This document shows, one piece after another, positions 35,958-49,955 of a stretch of 64,000 bases of DNA; within the stretch, counting starts at the first letter, position 1, and each line of letters starts with the position of its first letter. The stretch lies in the NCBI GenBank assembly GCA_026874595.1, contig CM049313.1, positions 75,384,659 through 75,448,658 of the forward strand, written 5' to 3'. The notes beneath the pieces were generated by a model. That model made no database searches. It saw only the letters and a program-made list of their open reading frames with translations, and was not told the DNA's origin. A program made the position numbers and the translations under genes. Source of the stretch: Sipunculus nudus. Lineage: Eukaryota > Annelida > Sipuncula > Golfingiida > Sipunculidae.

Positions 35958-37545
35958 CTTGGTCCTTTAGTTTTTAATGTTCCAATAACTCAACTTCATT
36001 CATAATTAAGCCTTGTGGTTCTTAATTAAGTTATTTTGTTCTATTACGGATCCTAATGACAACAGATCACGTAATCGTGACGAGCACAAATTTTGATACG
36101 AAGACAGAAAAATCAGATTCCGCAACACTAGGCAACCTGAAATGTCTAGGGGAATGAATAGGGAAATCAGTGGTTTTTTTTTAACAAATTATTATAATTT
36201 ATTCTTAGAACAATCCTAACATTACAATATACTAAATCAATACATTTACACAGTATATAACAATAATAAAAATGTACATCACTAGAGTGTCCGGGTCCCA
36301 GGCTTTGATTTCTGGATACCACCACTGTCACAGCTCAACAAGAGTCGACTCTTTTACACAAATATTCAAGATGAACACTTTATCTTAATCTGATCAGAGA
36401 ATAGGCCGATTTAATCTCTAAAACAATATGTTGCAAAAAGTGAAGTTCTGGTAATAATCCCAAAGGCAAACTGAAGACATTTCGTAAAGTCCGTAGAAGA
36501 TCTGTAAATTATGCAGTTATCGGAAAAGTCCCAAAACACACTGACGAGAGCATCACTCTCTTCCGTGTCCGCTGGTATTTTTTCTCTCCGCCGGCTCAAA
36601 ACACTATTTGAAGCTTTTTCACCCGAAGCCCAAAAAATTCCATATTCACGAACAGTCCAAAGAACACAACAATACACGCGCGCCCATAGCGCATGAACAG
36701 ACCCGAAAGTTCTTGACTACAACTAGCGCTGTGTCTCTACACTCCAGAGTTGGACCAGTACGGTTCCCATAGCAACGCCAAGGGTTTAAACCCACGAATC
36801 AGAACGACAGGCGCATAATAAACATATACATGTATCAGTTTCCAAAAAGCGATTCTGGGCATTGTGGTCCTTTATTTTTTAATGTTTAACGAATGATATT
36901 CGCTGAATATAATTATTGTCCTTTTTTAAATTTCCACGAACCTGACATTATTCACTGATTTAACGGTATGGCCCTTTAGTTGATATTAATCTAATAATTC
37001 TACATTGTTCACTGATGATTGTGGCCCTGTATTAATTTTACTTTATTGCTGTGAAGAACTCCATATTATTTACTGATTTGGCATTGTGGTCCATTTCTCA
37101 TAATGTTCCAATAACTCGACATTATTCACTGATTTAGAACTATGGTTCTTTATTTTATAACGTTCTAATCACTCATTTTTATTTACTAAGGTCCTTTACT
37201 TTATAATGTTCCAATTGCTCGACATTATTCACTGATTTAGCATTGTGGTACTTTATCATAATGTACCAAGAACTCGACATTATTAACTGATTTAGCATTG
37301 TGGTACTTTATCATAATGTACCAAGAACTCGACATTATTAACGGATTTAGCATTGTGGTACTTTACCATAATGTACCAAGAACTCGACATTATTAACTGA
37401 TTTAGCATTGTGGTACTTTATCATAATGTACCAAGGAACCGACATTATTAACTGATTTAGCATTGTTAACCTTTATAATTATGTTCCAAGAACTTGACAT
37501 TACGTACGATTTATCTTTGTGGTTCTTTATTTTATAATATGCCAC
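35958..37545. repeat. 55-bp satellite array, interrupted once
   Basis: The clean part (37218-37545) repeats the start word CTCGACATTA at 37218, 37273, 37328, 37383, 37438 and 37493, exactly 55 bp apart. The consensus is CTCGACATTATTAACTGATT, then TAGCATTGTGGTACTTTATC, then ATAATGTACCAAGAA. Older, diverged units extend left to about 36860. A lone unit at about 35958-36040 shows the array once continued there. Confidence 0.88.
36174..36790 (-). mobile_element. Retroposon-like or LTR-like unit with poly-A signal and A tract
   Basis: Read on the minus strand it ends AATAAA (36198-36203) followed 15 nt later by A9. Its 5' part holds GGCGTTGCTATGGGAACC (36762-36779), close to an RFX X-box. An 88-codon frame (36411-36677) has no recognised homologue. 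The unit separates parts of a 55-bp satellite, so it looks inserted. It could be a solo LTR, a retroposed transcript or a small native transcription unit. Target duplications were not found. Confidence 0.4.
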
Positions 37546-39835
37546 TTTCCTAATTGAAATTCGGCAAAGTAAATGTGAAACAATTCATGAAGTGATCAGT
37601 TTTCTCGTGTTTTCACGCGTGAATCTTTATATGGGAGACAAATAATGAAATTATATATATGGCAGACAAATAGTGATTACTAAATTGGTACAGAGGAACT
37701 GTGGGTAGCATCATATCGACCCTCTCGCATTACGACCAGATTACTGGCGCCAGAGTGTCATTACATCTAAGTCTGAGGAACGCGTTATAAGGCCCTATGA
37801 AGATGCAAATATTTTCGTCATTTCTGATAACGCTTCATGGCCTTCAAGTTCACATTCAATCAATATAAACCAGACCAATCGTTAGCATTTTTGTGTATTT
37901 ACTAATTATACAAAACATGAGCGAGAAAAGTTCCCTTTTAACCCAGCACATTGGTAAACGCCTCGGCATGTTTGTTGAATTTATGACCGCATGAACACAA
38001 GCATGGCTCGCACGCAGGCAGCTTGCAGGCAATACAGGAAATGACCCGTGTCCATTAAGACGGTGTTTCAGTTTGGGTTGTGAGCCCACTTGTATACTGT
38101 TGTGTTAATTTATCATTCTTAACATAATATTGAGATTATGGGCCGTTTTCCACAAAATTAATGCAACCTGATGCAAGAACATTGCGATACATTCCTCGAC
38201 ATTACCTGAATCACGACTCGAGTAGGCTTATACCAGCCCAATTATCCGATTGCCTACTGAGTGGGTTTGTCAAAGCTAAACTGTGAAATGCCCACGAGAT
38301 TAAACATTGTTTTCAGTCCTTTTGGCGATATTAATAAATCTAAGGCTCATTTTTATATTAAAATCCCCTCAAAGCGGAAATGACGTATGGCAGTTTTTGT
38401 ATCTAACGGAGCTGAATGAGAAATAGCCGGGGTTTTGCAATATTCTTAGTCATTGTCCGGGCTGACATTTCTGCTTTTTTTTATTTTATAATGGATTTTA
38501 AGAAATAGGATTTTTTCCTTTCGACCGAATGCAGCTGACCCCATTTAAGAAAAAGATTCCCTTTTCCTGTGTGCAAAAGGTAGGGAGTGTTTTATTCTAT
38601 TGACTTCTGCGAGTATATGTCTGATTTTACGAGGCTTTGTCATTTCTCGCGGCTCCTTTCAGTTTCCCGCCCACACGATGAAGCAGACGACGGTTTGTTC
38701 TCACCAAATGGCCATGTATTAATTCTACCAATACAGTAATGCATTTTATATGCCACATATACCACATATCAAAAGTCTGTTACATCAAAAGAGCTACGAG
38801 TCGTACTGGGAGCCCGGGCTCTTCGAACTGCATGAGTGGTGGGGCAGGCAATCTCCCGAACAAAAAATAGGTGTTATTAATCTGTAGAACATGAAAAGCC
38901 GTCATGTAAAAATAATTATAAATTTTGATGGCGCCATATTTGTAGTCTACTGATCGTATGAAGAAGTACTGTCATGCTCACCGCGGTAGGGTATGTGGGT
39001 TGGAATACAATCCAGCACATGTTGCATTATTAGTGATCCTTCGTCCACGAAACTGCATAGCTACCATTTAACAGAGTGGGGTTAGCCATCGATTTAAATT
39101 TAAGCACTGATAATTGGTCTTGGTTTTCGATCGATTACGAAAAATTATCGTCTTTGGTTCACGTTTTTGGTAAATTTCAATCATCTGGGGAGCATTCTCC
39201 ATTTATAGCACATGGTCGAAATAGTTTTTTTAACGATTCAGTGTTCTTATGAATATAAACTATATGGACTTTACATGGATTGTACAAACAATCATCATAA
39301 CTAATCAAGGAAGTCGCCATGGCTCAGTTTGTGGCGTTCGGTAGTGTCTAGAGGAAAAGGAAACCAGAGGACATGTAGAAAATGGCTACGTTTTAGATAA
39401 AAAGACTAAGTATCGATATCTGTTAATATCAATTATTGGCAATACGGTATCCATAAAAATAGACGAGAGTTAATTTGTTAAAGAGAGAGGAGTCTGTAAC
39501 ACGTTTAAAAAACATACCTGGCACCGACGTAGCCGTGGTTCAGCAACAACAAGAGATGTACAGCATTTTCATGATGGAGCCAGCGATGAGGCTGTATGTG
39601 TTTAAAAGGTACTTAATCTACCCACAAATATCTTGCCAGACTCTCACAATGTTTGTTACATTAACTGTTGCATGATACACATTAAGAAATATCTAACTGT
39701 TGTTTGGTGTATTGTGTACACCAGTTTATGAAAACTGTTCAGTTTCGAAATCGATACTTGTCAGATCATCGATGGTCGCATTGATCTTGTCAGAACCATA
39801 TATAATCTTATCGGTTCTCATGCATCGATCATTAT

Positions 39836-39838
<3 letters not shown>
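37546..39838 (+). other. No gene recognised
   Basis: Mixed AT-rich sequence without exons or dispersed repeats that I can support. Confidence 0.45.

Positions 39839-39902
<64 letters not shown>
39839..39902. repeat. (GA)n microsatellite
   Basis: An uninterrupted run of 32 GA dinucleotides. Confidence 0.98.
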
Positions 39903-39906
<4 letters not shown>

Positions 39907-40851
39907 GTATGTTTCCCTTCTATTCCCAATTTGATCGGATTAAAAGTGCAAATACAACACAAATCATGAAAACAGTGGCGGGAGGAATCATCCAGAAAAG
40001 GCCATAGCTTGTCTGATCTCCTTAACTTCTCTGCGCATTGTGTCCATAAAGATACACGCATGGTGGCTCACGAAAAAAACTTTACTTTTTAAATGGGGTA
40101 CAGCAGTTTGTCGTCCTAAATGGGGTACTGTTTATACGGCACCATCAGGGACTTTCTATTGAGATTTATTTCGGGTATAGCGTCATACAGGCACAGTGGT
40201 TAATGACATAGTTAAGGCGTCAGTAAAGGTTGAAGGAGGCACGTGACATGATCTAAGTGTCTCCACTCTCGTGTATTATTTGATCGTTGTGAGTTGGTTA
40301 CCAGAGCTGAATTACGATGGCCGCACCACACAATTAACCCACCGACTCAAATTGGCCATTATCTACAGCAGGGGGCTCCCACCTCAATTCAGATGACTTA
40401 TAGATGCAAATGTAATCAGCATACTTCTCTCGAGGGCGGCCCCCGCCGGCAGGGTAATGTGCAAGCAAAGTTGTCACAGATTTTGCTTTACAAATAATTA
40501 TTTAATAAATACTATATTGTCTGATCAATAAGTTTCTGACTTTATGCCACCTAACTAGTAGAAATCCTAAATATTTACATGGGTTTTGCCGGTCACGTGG
40601 TCCTAGCTTAGTATGAGCATGTATATCATATTAGGATAGTTGAGCAGGGCACTGGCTGGTAGAATCTAATGTTATTATGCGTTCATATATTTATTATGTG
40701 TAAGATGTATAAATCTTGAAACAAGCCTGTCATGATGGAATATCTAACGTTGGTCTTTAAGTGTTAATATTTTTTGGCATAAGAAAGTGTCGAACGTGAC
40801 GGATTGGTCCGTAAATGTCTTTATTAGCTCTGTGCAATATATAACTTCATG

Positions 40852-40852
<1 letters not shown>
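39903..40852 (+). other. No gene recognised
   Basis: Nothing supportable. Confidence 0.45.

Positions 40853-40892
<40 letters not shown>
40853..40892. repeat. (TA)n microsatellite
   Basis: About 20 perfect TA units. Confidence 0.98.
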
Positions 40893-40895
<3 letters not shown>

Positions 40896-43800
40896 TTACA
40901 ATTTGTGTTGCCTAAACCATAAATTATGGTAACGGCACCGTTGTACATTGAGTTCCCTTTGGATTATAACCCATTTAAGAAATACGAGGTAACACCGGTC
41001 CTGTGAAGCAATCATATTGATGGCCTTAAACAGAAAATAAATCATGATACTTCTACAGCGCGCCTATATAACAGCAGTGTACTGTCAGTCGCTGCAGGGG
41101 AATGTAACTCAGGGGTCTGCTTTGGTTTGGACATAAAATGGTGCGGGATGTTATGGCTATGCCCATGCACCACCTCAACTGGCGAAGCGGAGAAAAAACG
41201 GGTCATGTGCATGTGCCCTGAGTGCAGTAATATCACTAGAACTGTGCGCAGAACATCTGCCAAGAAAAAACATCGTCATTTGGGCCAGCCTTCCTTTTTG
41301 TTTGATGACCTGGAAGAAGAACCAAGTTATTATGTATGTTCTAGGAAATGACTGTTTCCGGTGTAATGATCCTTGACCCGGGCCTTCTTTTCCGGTTCCG
41401 CTCTGAGCTTTCTGCGAGGACGCCTGATGAACTTTTCATTTCAGTTCATCCGCAGACGGACCTTGTTAAGATTTTCTGGAAATTAAGCAGTTAATCATTT
41501 GTAATTTCGTGGTAATTACTACTGCAAGCGTGGAGGGCCCTGTCCAGGGGCTTTCCCATACTTTTCAGCTCTGCGCTTTTTAAATACAATTATCTGCGAG
41601 GTAACTTAGTAGATCATTCTCGTAATTCCTGTGCATCACCATGAAGTAAAAGAGTTACAGGAAATGGATTGATTATGGTGTGATGGACCACGGCCGGAGG
41701 CTTCACATCCGGTTCCGGTGATTAACTTTAATGCGATTATACGGAAGTCACTTGAAGGTTATCAACGGAAGGTCATCCACTGAAACAAACGAACTGACAG
41801 AACAACAGACTAAAAGAAAGAGTGGCCATGAAATTCCCAAATTTTATGCGTAATATAGGTATAGGGGAAATCAGAGACACATTGCAGGAAAACTGATTTT
41901 TAAATTACTTCAAGGTAATATTTTCTTAATATCGTTTGATCTGGGACTGCATGCGGTGCATGAGGTGGGTAACCGATGCTCTCCGGAACATGATAAATAC
42001 TTGGAAAACTCGGCCCTCCGTTGGGCGATACAGTCGAAACCGAGCACAAAATACCTATTCAAATTATCAGGCGGAGGTCAGCAAAAAATAATCCCTAGTC
42101 CGCTGGGATTTGTGTACCAATCTTTCAAACGATATCTAATACGAAGGTTATCAAACGATAGACCCTGAGACTCTTCCATGTAGAACCAATTATTGTTGTT
42201 TTATAAAAGAAACCCGCGGGGCCCGATTGTCCCTCTAGCTGTCCGCGTGATCGACTTTACTCAATCTGACGCGCTCGGGCGGCATGTTGGCTCCATTGAT
42301 GCAGGCTCGTGGCATCCAAGGATATAGCGATAACTTTCTTTTTCTTTCACGCCTTCTTATCAGTATTTGTGTTAAGCGAATAATGAATACATGTGTGCAT
42401 ATACTGTATTATCCCAAGAGGCCTGTTTGACACCAAAGTCAAACTACAGAGAGCGAAAAATATGTGGAATTGGTCAGCAAAAGTGGAATATGTGAGCCGT
42501 TCCCATCTCAGGGGCACCCTGGGCCTACTCGGCTAAAATCAATCAAAAATGATTAAAATGAAATGGCTGATATGTGTCTCCTACTCGATCTTCAATGTTG
42601 CGCTTTATAGTACCAGTGTTAATAAAATCTGAAGAAATAATTTATCTCAACGATAATAATTTATTTAGAACAATTTATATATAATTGATATTAAACCTAT
42701 TTTTAGGGAATTGTTTGGAAGGCTAAAGTATGAGATTTTTACTTTCTCTATAAGTTGTAAATGCTAAATTGAATAAGCCACAAATTTCGGCTATTTTACT
42801 GAATGACATTATTGTTTTTAAAAAAAATTTTTAAAGACTAATATATTTATAAATAATCCAATTTATTCAAACCTTGTATATCAACAAAAATTCAAGAATT
42901 TCCATTTATATTTTTCACAGATAAAATAATGTTTTACATTTGTACTTTTATCATCACCTAGTTCGATAAACCAAACAGATTTTACCGTGTGGTTCATTTA
43001 AAAGACACCAGTACATGAATGTTTAAAATTTACAAGGGGCAACATATGATGACCCTTAATTAGCAAAGGGGACAAAGCATGCCTCCTCCGCTTCTTGCGT
43101 TATCTCAATTTTGTTTGCCATCAAACCGCTCCTTTTCTTTGACAAATAAACGTGGGGAATACCACTAAAACCTCCCCATAGAGCGCGTTGGTTGGTTTTA
43201 TATATAAAAGTGATGTGACAGTTAACTCCGAGACAGATGAAGCAAGAATAAACGGAGATGCCCCTGGCTGAGGCGGCAGACCTCGAGAACTATCACAAAA
43301 CAAGATCAGGGAAGCGAGACGTTTTCCTTTTAAACGCCTATATCTTATTAACCCGACCCGTTATAAATCGTCGCTTCAGTGTCACCTTTCGGGTGATGCA
43401 TAACCTTATATAACTAAATAGATCTATATTTTCAGCATAACGAGCGACTGTAGCCTTGGATTATAGAGCAGGGTCCTCGTTTACTGTAGGGCATCCCCGT
43501 TAGAAGGACCAGGATTGTACTCATTCAAATCTGTATCCTTCAACAACGTGGTCTAAGGCGAATAACTGCGATACATTGTTCCCCCAGTGGTAATATTTAA
43601 TGGTGCACCAGCAGAAATGAACTCATTCTGTTTCTTTTATTTTGCTACAATGCACACCATAAAGTAACCAAAAACCTGCGGGTGCGTCAGTGGTAAACCT
43701 GTAACCTATGGGAGTAAATAAAGATTAATTTAAACATTCTGCTTTGAGATTATGACAATATTACGAAGAAGAGCATCGGTTGTGCTGAATGGTATCCTGG

Positions 43801-44864
43801 TATATTTTTACAGTTTGTTTAAAGCATTCATTAGGCATGGATATGGTTTAAACCGAAAGTTAGCGGAACGATATACAAAATTCAGCTTATTCTGGAAGAC
43901 AGGTCGGTCGCTTTATGATGGACGCTTATCTGTGAAATTCGCTGTAACGAGGTTTCTGTAGGGAGTTTATTTACACAATTCTAGCCAGATAAGAGTTAAA
44001 TATTATTGTATTTTTATAAACTTACCGTCTTTTTAATTTTAGGTATAAGAGATATTTTAGCGGTCCTAATCTTCTTAGCCTTAACGGTAACCTGTATGGC
44101 CTAGTGTAGATCACTTATGTTTCGATCTGGAATGATGAAAATCACTTGCTCACGGTCGAGGTTGATGGTCACGTGACATCTGGACTTGAAGGTCTCTTGT
44201 GCGTGAAATCTGTCTGGTTTTGATGCCTTGCTGGAAAAAAAAAACAACTCCTGATCCGTGACAAGCTTCTTGGTCACTCAAAGGGCAGTTTCGTCAGAGT
44301 TTCTCAGATCCTCCTGACCATCCTGAATCGAATAGTAAATTAGCCGATGTATATCTCAATTTACCTAATATTTAAAATCTCTCTAGTCACGTTAAAGCTT
44401 TATTTGCCACTGGGACTCTACTAGTTTTGTATGACCATGATATCTTCGTGACATTATCATTTTGCCTAATATGAACATGAGAGCGTTTTCAAACTTCAGT
44501 GTCCTTTCATAACGGTCTTACCTAAAAATCCACTGTGGTATATTTCGGCCTTGATATGTTCAGTAGCATGCTAATTTAGCATGTTAATCTTTTGATATTT
44601 TGTAATGAATTAATCTTCTTCAAACGCCTGACGCCTGATATTTGTTAGGCCAGCGAATGAGGAATAGTCCGATACGCGGCCTCAAGGGACGGTCTGTTTG
44701 ACAATCCGTAAAGACACAGACCCACGAGCCTCCTCCTGTTGCTTTATGATTTCCTGATAATCCACCCTCATCCCGGCCGTCCCTCATCACACACCAGTCT
44801 CCAGCTATTACCTACGAGTGCACCAATATTTTATTTTATATATGATACAGTAAGTTTTTCTGTG

Positions 44865-44868
<4 letters not shown>
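40893..44868 (+). other. No gene recognised; one candidate small ORF
   Basis: A 74-codon plus-strand frame at 41127-41351 follows a TATATAA word (41065-41071) and has a Lys/Arg-rich middle and an acidic LFDDLEEEP end. No family is recognised and there is no supporting splice or poly-A evidence, so it is left as a candidate only. Confidence 0.4.
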
Positions 44869-44921
<53 letters not shown>

Positions 44922-44935
44922 TGTATATATATATA
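44869..44935. repeat. (TA)n microsatellite
   Basis: A TA run interrupted once by CTG. Confidence 0.97.
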
Positions 44936-47900
44936 AAACCACGGAATGTGAGGCGATGGTAGGCAGTTAATCAAAATATGATATGAATTCATTTCTAGAA
45001 GAGGAACGGGTAAAGCATAACGGGCAGAAATTTAGATTCAAGCTGGATTATACAAATGTGACAGATTGAGATTTGGATATATACAACGAGACTAACAAAA
45101 CAGAAAGAGGTTATGCTAGGACATAAGAGATTGACAAACACGGAACGGAACGGAACATGGAACGCGTGACAGGGGCATAATTTACGCAACGGAACAGAAC
45201 AAAGATATAAAAATTGTGTTAATATTTTAATTGGATAAATGTTTCATGACATAAACGAATTTCAACATATGCGATTTGTTAAATTTTTATTTTAGCCCCT
45301 GTTCCGCGTTCCGTGTTTTAGGGCATCTCCGGAAGACCCCCCAGGAGGTGTGAGTGAGGCCTTTTGTTTTGACTTTGCCGAACTGATTTCAAAAGTCCGA
45401 AGCGCAGTGAATGGTTCAATATATGGAGCTGTAGGGGACACCAGATTTGTCCTTGCTAGGACAGCTTGAACTTAAGAGCTGGACTCCTCTCTCTACCAAA
45501 TTAGTCTGGTCACTCTTGTATAACGGTGTCGTCACTGTTTTATTTTGCCGCACATGAAGAGTCCTTACACCAACGTCATCCACGTGCCCCCTGCCGCCCT
45601 TAACAATAACAAACACGTAAACATATTTATCAACCTCTTCATTGTTATATGTATTTGACAGTTGGTACTTAATCAAGACCTCCCCTAAGACCAAGTTTCT
45701 ATCCTGCTGGTACTAGGCATAGTTCTTAAGTTTAGATTTACGGCTCTCTATTTCATCAATGAGTCACTCATTTGGCGATTTTTTTACAGCAGTAACGTGC
45801 TGTTATTTAAGGTTTCATCAATTATTAATTATTACTTTAAAAGACAAAAGATTAATGGTTGACTTCTATTTAGTGATTTTAGGGCAATAAATTGGCACTT
45901 TGAGTTCTTTATGTTGATATTTGGGTATTATTTTAGTTAACTGGCAACATTATGCGAGCTCCTTTATCGTCTCAGTTAAATAAAGTAAAATCTCAGTAGC
46001 GATGATGAACGTATAGTGCATGTATGTTTGCTGATCTGTCGTTTTGACATTTGTATTTTCCAAACTCACTGGACCAATGTACATGGTCTTGGCAAATTCC
46101 GTGAGTTAAAGAATCAATATTGTGATAGGGAAATAAGGATTAAGGTTGCTTGACAGAGATAAGGCCTTTCGATATGCTTTTCTTCACTGATCGGAACGCA
46201 CTGTTGGGCTGCCCCACGGCAATTTGCTGAGTCATGCTCTTAGAGATCATTAATTGCCATATGATTGTTCGCCAGCCTAATGCAGCCCAGCGGAATTAAG
46301 GTTTTAGTGCTACAAAGTCAAGTTCGATCATCCGGACCTTTAGTCGCCGAGAGAAGCAATGATATGATAACCAAACCATTTGTCTGAAGGTCGAAGTAAA
46401 TCGTCGGAAGTGGCCGCGCTGAAGGCACTATACATCCCATCACGTGAACTAAACGACGCTACAGTATTCTGGTGGCATCATCATTAAATAACGACATCAA
46501 GTTATTTTGTTTCACGCTCGGCTTTTTCTTGAGATGGTATTGCCACTTTCAAGGAAGCTCAACCCTACTCGGCTTTTCGATTCACTGAACATGATAGTAT
46601 TCCCCGACAGGTCCTCTTTCCAGCTTAGATGACACATTGCTAATAACAGGAATTTTTAATGCAAAATCTAATACTGGGGTCCGACTCTGTTGTTGTGAAT
46701 TGATGCCATTTTATTTACGGACAGTTTAATGTACATTACGTCAGGTGGTTACTGTACCATATCTGATTATTTGTCTTTGTGAGAGGCGTCTTAAATGAAC
46801 GAAATAATTAGGGAGTGAAAGTGAATTAATTAAATAGTTAGATCTAATCATTAAAATACGCCCTGGGCCTACAGATCAATACTGCATTGTAATACTCGAT
46901 TACAGTCAACTTTATGTAATAAAATTACATTGATTAAGGTCACATACTGCCGTAACTAAATAACTGTATAAGATTAAATCGAACTCGCTTAATGACTTTA
47001 AATGGTTATAATAAAATTGGATATAATTTCTTTACACATTATACATCGTTTGCGATCCTTTTTTCTGTATTCACATGTACGGACGGATTATCTTATGTGT
47101 AACCCACAATATGAGTTCGTGTGCCATTTGGTACGAATTTTAATCCTTTCACTGCGTCTTGACACTTGTATAAATTGTACGAAAACGCTGCATCCGCCTT
47201 GAATGGTCCTCTGTCACCTGTGTTGCACGATCTCGGCTCACACCTCGTTTTAATGGTTAGGACATGTCATTTCGATTGCACTGTCACCTCGCCATGATGG
47301 AATACTGTCATGGGATGTGCACATGGGCCATTTTTTTTTAATTTAAAGGCCAGAGATGAAAACGGAGACATTAGATCATTCTCCATAGGAGCACGAATGC
47401 CACAATACATGGTCTTTCTGTATGCGTGTCTTTTGTTAACTTAAGCCATGGCATATTTTAACCCTTACTGATATATGTTTGCAATAGGTTACGCTGTTTT
47501 TTTTGTGGTCCCGCACCAGACCCAATAGCAAAAATGCGCCTTCTGTAGTATTTATGTCGCATAAAATATCCGAATCCGTAGGTTTATTCACAACGTAAAG
47601 CATACGAGTGGGAAGAGTCAATATATCAATTATGCTGTACATGACATGACTAAAACCTCAAATAGGTTTCGTATTCTTTTCAAATGGTTTATTGCTCCAA
47701 ACAGTATGTTTCACACATCACCATGGAGCTGCCTTAAAAATGAAAGGTCTTTATAGGACATAGTTAAATTAGTTACTCTATTAATAACACTGCCCATATA
47801 ACGTAAGCTGTAGGGGCGGACCCAGAGGGGTTGTAGGATTTTTTTATCAACCGGCTTCCGAATTATGCCATTACAATTTGGACATATACCATCAATCACT

Positions 47901-48138
47901 CTATATTTACCCTACCATTCCACACTATTTGATACTACAGGTGTTAGGAAATCTAGCAGCTGACCTCCGGCTACTGCTTTTGAAGTGACCCGTGACTCCC
48001 TCGCCTACCTGTTATTGTTAAATGTAGTTAATCTATCATACTATACTAAGAACATGACTGGGTATCTCTGAAAATCAGAAGTTACAATTTTTTTCTTCAT
48101 CAAAGCATAAAACTTTAAAGAAGCTTTAAAATTTGTTT
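44936..48138 (+). other. No gene recognised
   Basis: A small GGAAC repeat (CGGAACGGAACGGAACATGG, 45140-45159) and otherwise unremarkable sequence. Confidence 0.45.
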
Positions 48139-48287
48139 TGTTACATATATATATATTGATTTTCCCGGGCCGATCCGGAAGTCGAACCCAGGTCGGTGGC
48201 GTACAAGTCCGGCGAACCAACCGCTTCGCTAGAAAAGCAAGCTTCACTAGCGAGACAGTTTGGTCCGCTTTTATGTCACCCACGAAA
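48139..48287 (-). mobile_element. tRNA-like short element, copy S2 (degraded ends)
   Basis: The internal sequence matches S1 (GGTGGCGTACAAGTCCGGCG, AACCAACCGCTTCGCTAG, GCAAGCTTCACTAGCGAGAC). The 5' arm is replaced by a TA microsatellite and the 3' end (CACCCACGAAATG) no longer shows CGTAACA. The B box is altered to GGGTTCGACTTCC. Confidence 0.7.
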
Positions 48288-48577
48288 TGTATAGCTGCCA
48301 ATGTTAAAAAGTTAGGCCCAGAAAAATATATTCCAACGTATCAAATTTTTGGTTTAAGTACTGTTAATTGTCATGGAATAGGCAGGTCTGATGCAAAATT
48401 GACAACTTCCCCAGATTAAAAGAAAGCAGGTTGATCTGTTTCGATGAAGGCATTTAGCAAAGATAACACTTCAGCCTTGGTTCCTTGCATTGTCATTCAG
48501 CAAATTAATGCAAAATGTAATATACAGATTTTGCTGAAATTCTGTAGAGTGGTATGTTCTGCATCCGTAATCCATTA

Positions 48578-49955
48578 CATTTTTGGAGGTAATCGGAATC
48601 ACCATATATTTTTTTTTGCCATAATCACAAATCCACAAATACTTAATTATAATGGCCTATTCCTTTGTCCCGAGTATGCAATTCGTATGCAATTGTTCTG
48701 CCACTCGCCTGGTAAACCCGTGTTTCTGAACCACGACAAAGTTTGGCGGGGGTTTCAAGGTCCCCAAAAGACTGAAGACCCCTAGAAGTGTGTGCAATAC
48801 CCCCCGGGCTTCCTTTTGAAAAAAAAACTTTTTTCAAACATCCCATTAATCTGCCGAACTATTATAACCATGTATAAAAATCAACATACCTTAAAAACCT
48901 ATAAAACGGTGATCGTGTGAAGGGTCTCAGCTCTTTGTGTCCACTCAACGGAAAAGTGCCCTCTATTTAAAGATTAATGTGGACATGTATTCATGTTTGC
49001 TTGAATTTAAAATCTTTACTTCCTTTTGACAGAGTAAAATTCCCTAACAGGCGATATAATGGTAATGGGGTCAATTGGGGATTACAGGTCGCCTCCTGAG
49101 AAAGCATGACAGGCGAAAAATGTTATGCTGAACATTTGTAGAGGGTTAGGGTAAAGACATATCAATAGTTCATTTCATTTTGGAGGTAATAAGAATCACC
49201 ATAATATATATATTTTCTTATAAACCATTATGACAAAGGACCATTCCTTTGTCCCCGTGTGGAAGCCACCCATTCGTATTTGTTCTGCCACTCGTAAGGT
49301 GAACTCGTGTTACTGAAGCATGACAGTGTTCACACATGAAACGCATACACGTTAACACATGACTGATATTAAAGGAGATTCTTGTGGAGGTCTGTACGCC
49401 CTGACTACAGATTCTTGTTTGTTATCAATTTAAAGGTGTACTGGTGATATTTTTTTTCATGTTTTACCGTCCCTACAGACAACGGATCTTAACAAATATA
49501 TGTGACCCCCCCCCAAGACCCCACGCCCATCCAACCCGAATGATAATTAAATTGTGGGGCTTCTTTTTGGAAAAAAAACTTCATAAAACACATGACTTGG
49601 TCGAACTTTTGAAACCATGGTTATCATGGAAAGATATTTGTGAATGTATATAATCATCATACTTGTAATCCATAAAAAAATTGTCAAACGGTGGTCACAA
49701 CACTGGACTCGGTGCTCAGTGTTGACCAAAACTGAAAGCGGAGTCATGTGGTCTTTGGATTAAAAACCTTACTTCCTTTTGAGTGAGAAAATACCTTTAG
49801 AGGCGTTACAATTGATATGGGGGATCAATGGGGATTATAGTGGACCCGCGTGACCGCGTACTGCACGGAAATGCCTTTTGGGCAGGACATGCGTTCTGGC
49901 CACGGTCTTAACAGACCAGTGAAAATCCCCTCCTGAAAAAGCGTCACAGGCGTGG
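48578..49955. repeat. Degenerate tandem duplication
   Basis: Two collinear blocks share TTTTGGAGGTAAT (48581 and 49177), CATTCCTTTGTCCC or TATTCCTTTGTCCC, TGTTCTGCCACTCG, ACTTCCTTTTGA and CCTCCTGA[G/A]AAAGC followed by ACAGGCG (49091 and 49929). The first block is about 0.54 kb and the second about 0.78 kb, so both have gained or lost sequence since duplication. No coding content is seen. Confidence 0.65.
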
